From: Lepisosteus oculatus
Taxonomy: Eukaryota; Chordata; Actinopteri; Semionotiformes; Lepisosteidae
Reading direction: 5' to 3'
Assembly (NCBI RefSeq): GCF_040954835.1
Contig: NC_090697.1
Coordinates: 6,336,501-6,400,500, forward strand
DNA: 64,000 nucleotides
This document shows, piece by piece, positions 58,830-64,000 of the stretch; the stretch's first letter is position 1; every line of letters starts with the position of its first letter. The notes under the pieces were generated by a model, which searched no databases, was not told the DNA's origin, and was given only the letters and a program-made list of their open reading frames with translations. Position numbers and translations under genes: made by a program.

Positions 58830-59330
58830 TCTCATTTCTATCCTTTGATTTGTGTTTTTCTGTTAATTACGTCCGTTAGGTTGGCTTTGCCTTTGAGGCT
58901 TATGAATGCTTAAATCAGGTCTCTTTATAGTCTTTTCTTTTTTTATAACTACAAAGGTCAAGTTTTTTTCTCTCTGTCTAAGGCATTCCTGGCCATGCAT
59001 TTAGTCACTCTGAGTTTTAGGACAAGCAGTGGTTCGCATACTGACCCATGTTGTACACCACTAACTATCTCACCCTAATTGGAGCACTCACCCCTTGTCC
59101 ATTCTGTTTTTGATCCATTAACATTATCTCAATCCGAATACGTGCATGTGATGCTTGCAATTTCAGATTTAATCCTTTGTGAACTTTCTGAAGCCTTCTG
59201 AAGGTGCGTTTAGACAGTCATACGCTCCGTTTCTGTCCATTAACATGTCAATTAAGCAAGACCTTCTTGTTTATTTACAAACTTACTTCAAACCCTATTG
59301 ACACGCAGTTGATCCTCTAGTACTAATTAT
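58830..59330 (-). mobile_element. Diverged CR1-like LINE fragment
   Basis: The blocks TATGAATGCTTAAATCAGGT, CATGTTGTACACCACTAACT and AATTAAGCAAGACCTTCTTG follow the antisense CR1-like order, with heavy decay and gaps. Confidence 0.5.
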
Positions 59331-62300
59331 ATTTTCTATACCATTCAGAAGTTCAAATTCTCATTCAGAGAGGGCGAGGTCAAATTTGGGCATGCTCTGT
59401 TTTCGTGGAACACTGATGGTGAATGAAATAGATGGGAAGCAGAGATGATGTGGGTGATGGAATGCAAATAAGCAAACAGGTGGCAGTACAAACAGCTAAT
59501 CAGCAGAGGCTAGTTTGAGACTGGAACTCTGTGGTAGACAGCGGAAAACACTGCAGCGACCCAGGAGAGTAATCCGATTCTGAAGTAGGAAGACTGCTGC
59601 CACCTGTTGAAATTTTCAGGATGGAATGGAGAGGATGTATTCTAATTAGAAGTCCTAAAAGGACAAGAGGTATCACCTGCATTTGCAGATGGAAGCTTTG
59701 AGAGGCAGAGTCCAAAGCTGACACCGCACCAGTTGGACACCAACTGAGGGAGGGGGATAAAGGGCTGGATGGATAACTCATCTCCGTCGCAGCTCAGGGT
59801 GCAACTGGGGTTGGGCTCTAGGAATGGTGAGGGCTGTGAAGGAGGAGGACCTCAGTGTAGACCGACACTGTGCACTTGCACTCATGGAGCAGAGTGGGTA
59901 TAAATGATCAGGGGAGGTCCTGTGGGGACAGCAAAGAGAAGAACTGGAGAAACAGATGTAACAGAAACAATCTGGGCTATCTGCATGGTGCTCCCAATGC
60001 TCGACCAGAAAGTGGGAGAAAAAGGTGAAGCAAGATGAAGCATCATGAGCAAGATTGGGGAACATAGAGGATGAAGTGGTTGCAGTTGTTTGGACTTCCA
60101 TGTAGGGTTGATGATATCAGGGGAAGTGAAAGAAAGTGAAAAGGAGCATTATGCTTCACATGCACTATTCATCTGCTTAACAAACTTTACACACTTCATG
60201 GTCTACACACATGTAACTTAAACTATCCTGTGCAACTCTACTGTGAAAATGTTATTGCGGGACCCACGGGAGGTTATGTAAAGTTGAAAATGTGTGTAAG
60301 TCGAGTCTTGTGTAACCTGGGGAGCAGGTGTATGCAGTTTAAATGACAATCCAGTGTGGCATCATGGTAGCACCAAGGTTTCTATGTTCAGTTACAGCTG
60401 AGCTGAATGTCAAGTCAATCACCTGCATGCAGGTTGAGCGCTGTGATGTCCTCTTTGACCAGGATTAGCTGAATACTGCCGCACGTAGGGTGGAATTAGT
60501 GGGATTCAGATTGTTTTGGCTCTCAGTGGCACAGAGACCCCCGCAGCTTGCTGAGTGCTGTGGATGAGGGATTCTCCCCTCCTCCAGCTGGTACTGAACC
60601 TCCTGTAGAGGGCTGTGCTGCCTGGGATATGTTAAAAGACGAGTGGCACTGGCTTGAAGGAGGCTGGGTCAGAGGGGTCAGTCTGCTCATCCTCATTCTC
60701 CCCTGGATGAGGTCACGAGCTTCGTACCTTTCAGTCCAGAAGTTAAAAATGCAATAGCTGCACCTCCATCCAGTGGAACAAGAATATTAAGACGCACAGA
60801 GTCTAGCATCATCAACAAAACATTAATTACCTTAGCAAGGACTGTTTCAGGTCTGCGCCTGTCTTAATGCTGACTGAAAAGGTTTGAAAAGCTGATTTAG
60901 ATGCAAGGTAAGATTGTAATTGAGCTGCCACTACGTGTTCCAGGATTTCCGTGAGAAGATGCAGATTGGAAATAGGATAGCAGGCCTATTTGTTGAGTAT
61001 ATTGGGTTCCTATCGCTTGTTTTTAACAGCAGTAAAAGGAGAGAAACCTGTGAAAGTAGGAAAGGTTATAGTTGGCATGTCTGCAGGAGGTAAAGTTGGT
61101 TATTATTGCTATGCATTTAGATGTGAAAGAATTGCACGAATGTGTCGGATGGTTCAGCAGACGCAGAGAAAGTAGATTTATTAGGTGATTCAAGTGTTTT
61201 ACTGACAATAGAGGATTACTGTGACCCCTTTCAGTAAGACTGGAATAGAATAAGATTTTGGTCACCTTAAGTGTATCTCTATAGGGCTGCTGATGATGTT
61301 CAGAAGAATGTACTTCAAAGCATTCCATATTATGATCTCTGGAGAACTATGTTTGTCTCACCTCTAATATCCTTACCTAGCAATCGTTTGAAAAGACTAG
61401 GTTAAAACAGGCTATCTCTCAAGTAAGTGCCTTGACAAACTGAGTAAGTAGTCATTAGCCAGGTCTGCTATTTTATTTTTAGATGCTGAGGTCTTTCGTG
61501 TTTCTATTCTGTATGAGAAAAAAATATTCGCCCGTGATAACCACTTCTTCACCACTTTGTTTTTTACAAGCCTAGGCCATGTACTTTTTGAGATTCTTGG
61601 TGCATCTCAGTTAAGTTCCTGTTCCTAATTGCTCCTTCTCATGTAAATTGCTACAGCCAGCCATTAAGATTGTATTCTTTATTCTTCATATCATTGTATG
61701 CCATTTTTCGGTGATTCCTTGTAGATCATAACAGCATGCTACAGTAATTCTATAGCATCTGTCCTTTGTTCTTGTACTCATGAAATTTAGGTGTAAGTAC
61801 TTAATTCCCAACCAGTTTATTACTGGTATTACGTCAGAGTTGCAACGCCAATTTCAAGATAAACATGGGAGCATTGCGAGTTGGGTTGGGACCAACTTGC
61901 ATCCTGCTGTTGCCAGGGGCAAGCCAAACATTTGCACAAGTTCTCAGCCTTCCTCCTCCAAGCTGGTGCAGACAAGGTCAGGACGCCCTTCAATTAGACC
62001 TGATCTCTTACAATCTGGCAGTCAGTCAAGGTCCAAACCTGCCTGTTTAAAGCACCTCACTCCACTGCACCACCGCTCTGACAATGAGCTACGAGCCATC
62101 CATGCAAGCGTACGCTTCACTCTCCGCTCTCCGTTTTTCTGACGGACTCTCCTGCGAATTCTTCAGGAGCATTGACCCAGCTGAGTTTTATTTTTGTTCC
62201 CGGTCTCCGTCAGCCTCATCTCGTATTCCTCTGCGGGGCTAGTTTGTTTTTGCAGAGGCTGTCTTCTCCGAGGCTTCGCCTCGTCAGCTTCACTCTGTTT

Positions 62301-63360
62301 TTTTTCCTCTGGGGGCCTCGCCTCACTCTGACAGTACTCTCCTGCTTTCCCTGCTCAGCTGTTTTTCGCTCCTGCGCTCTTGCTGTAGTATTCAGACAGC
62401 CTTTCTCCTGCCGGGGTATTCCCTATCCGTCTGCCTTCATCCTTCTCCCTCCGTTGACTCTGTCACAGCCACCCTCTGCCTCTCCGGAAAGCCCGAAGGA
62501 GCGCCCCGAGACCTGCGCTTGGGCTGCACAGTCATCACTTTACGTATGGTATAAAATGAGTCACAAAATGGTACAAATGAAATTCAATCATTTCTAAACG
62601 GGGAAAATATGCACATTCCTGCAGAAATCATGGCCGCTCACAGGGAACTCTGGCTTCGGAGAGGCACAGTGGCACACTGCCAACAGGTAGGAACTATGCT
62701 GCACGGCTGATTTTCACTCCAATCCTGGAGGATCTCTGTGCCTTCTTGTGTTGATTCTGTCCTGAACTCCTCATGGCAGTTTGAATCAGTATTATACAAG
62801 TATTCACTTAGTCTGTATTGGCACCGTTTCCAGGTCTTCACTCATTGAGGACTGGTAATTGAATAAACAACAACATAAAGACATGATTCAAATGAGAGGT
62901 CGTGCATGAAACACCCAACCAGAAGACCATCATGTCTGCTGATTTGAGGCCAAACCCAGTTGTGATGAATGGGCATTCAGGAAGGGCAGGAAGATCCAGA
63001 TTGAACAGAAACACCATGTTTCCAGATGCTCATTACAGCATGCCCGCAAACTATAAGCTTGGGTTCAGACTGATCTATAAAATGTCTTGAAAAAAGATGG
63101 GCACCATCATTTTTTCATTCCCTGGGGCAGGGATCTACTGAGAAATTCAAAACCATTCAAGCTTGAAAGGAAGGGAGTCCAAGCAAAACTCCAAAGGATA
63201 TACATAAGGAGTGGAGTTAGAAAGATAACTCGAGGGAAAAGCTAAACATCAAAGGAGAGTATTACTGTATTAATAGTTTGTTCCTAATGTGAAACTATAG
63301 AAATCAAAGCACAGAATGGGAGCAGTATTTTCAGTCTAATAATATATTAACCTGAAAAAC
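59331..63360. other. Unassigned sequence
   Basis: No recognised gene. 59400-60800 is GC-richer than average with no family match. A pyrimidine-rich, CT-dense tract occupies about 62085-62530. The open frames here show no familiar domain. Confidence 0.4.
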
Positions 63361-63690
63361 TTCCATCCATTTTCAAACGTCTTCGTCCAATTCAGTGTCA
63401 AGGGGGAGCTGGGGCCTTTTATGGCAAGCAGCAGGTGCAGTTCTCCCTGGAATGGATGCCAGTCAGTTGTAGGGCAGCAGGATGACTCAAACAGACACAC
63501 ACTCACACCAGGGCCGACTGTCCGAGAAGCCGATTAACCTGCCAGTGTGTGTTTGGACTTTGGGGGGAAACCAAAGCACCCAGAGGAAACCCATGCAAAC
63601 ATGGGGAGAGCATATACTGTAAACTCCACACAGATGGCACCCCAGGTCCTAAATTGAACCCAGTCACTGTACTAAGGCGCTGGCATTAAT
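63361..63690 (-). repeat. GGATGG-tailed SINE, antisense
   Basis: CCATCCATTTTCAAACG at the left, then ACACACACTCACACCAGGGC, TGTGTGTTTGGACTTTGG, GGAAACCCATGCAAACATGG and the head complement ATTGAACCCAG. Confidence 0.75.
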
Positions 63691-64000
63691 AACATTTTAA
63701 TATTTTGTTTTGCTCTATTACTATAGGGGTACATTTTAGATGTATAGGACCCAGAACAAAAGATGTCATCTGAACACACATAGTGGCTTGATAGGTTTTT
63801 TATACATAGCATAGTTAATGCTGACAGTTACTTTTTTAGGTAAAATGCCAGTTACTAGTTCAACCTTATGTGCAGTAGTGTAAGCCATGCAGTGGGACTT
63901 AAACTATCTTGGTTGTGGAAAGATGCAAGAAAGTAAATTACAAAGGATCTTTGAGACCTTTTAAAACGTTGACATATTGTTGATAGAGCATTTCACACAT

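Noticed and set aside
61023-61328. 101-codon - strand frame at about 61 kb
   Set aside because: No recognisable domain, no splice context and low-complexity composition; nothing supports it as a gene.
1-64000. CRISPR arrays, bacterial operons, ribosome binding sites
   Set aside because: The window is vertebrate nuclear DNA with introns and eukaryotic repeats; the regular repeats seen are microsatellites and transposon copies.

Overview
The window is vertebrate nuclear DNA, most likely from a ray-finned fish. It has small exons with GT/AG introns in an AT-rich background crowded with fish-type repeats: a Tc1-like transposon, CR1-like and L2-like LINE pieces, tRNA-headed and 5S-headed SINEs, a hAT-Charlie derivative and a small LTR element. 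The abundance of CR1-like and Penelope-like pieces fits a non-teleost fish such as a gar, bowfin, bichir or sturgeon better than a typical teleost, but that is an inference.

Two protein-coding genes are recognised, both on the + strand. DSE (dermatan sulfate epimerase) spans about 4.7-31 kb. Its five coding exons join in frame to 956 codons, against 958 in human, and the catalytic residues fall at the human numbers (His205, Tyr261, His450). Two very short upstream ORFs overlap end to start and run into the DSE start codon. NDUFAF4 (complex I assembly factor 4) spans about 46-49.1 kb with three exons joining to 180 codons.

NDUFAF4 lies in the right-hand copy of a tandem duplication (unit A about 39.69-43.79 kb, unit B about 43.79-50.07 kb). 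Unit A holds a broken copy: exon 1 has deletions and a stop, its splice donor is lost and exon 2 is missing. Its exon 3, however, differs from the working copy at only one synonymous base in 312, while the flanking sequence has diverged visibly more. That contrast is the most interesting gene-level observation.

Mobile elements, left to right: a Tc1-like element with an intact transposase and intact terminal repeats (1.6-3.2 kb); a 5S-derived SINE (3.3-3.9 kb); a tRNA-like SINE fused to a Penelope-like piece (6.4-6.9 kb); CR1-like fragments (10-11.7 kb); an L2 3' end (14.4 kb); a hAT-Charlie derivative inside a CR1 fragment (17.4-18.1 kb); CR1 (25 kb); a complete but non-coding LTR element with 5-bp target duplication (31.9-33.0 kb); CR1 (34 kb); a reverse-transcriptase fragment and a second SINE/Penelope composite with 13-bp target duplication (40-41.3 kb); an L2 3' end (44.9-45.7 kb); and several tRNA-headed SINE copies (38-63 kb).

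A GC-richer segment with promoter-like boxes and a splice donor at about 55.0-55.9 kb may be the first exon of a further + strand gene extending beyond the window. The remaining sequence, chiefly 50.7-55 kb and 59.3-63.3 kb, holds nothing I can assign.
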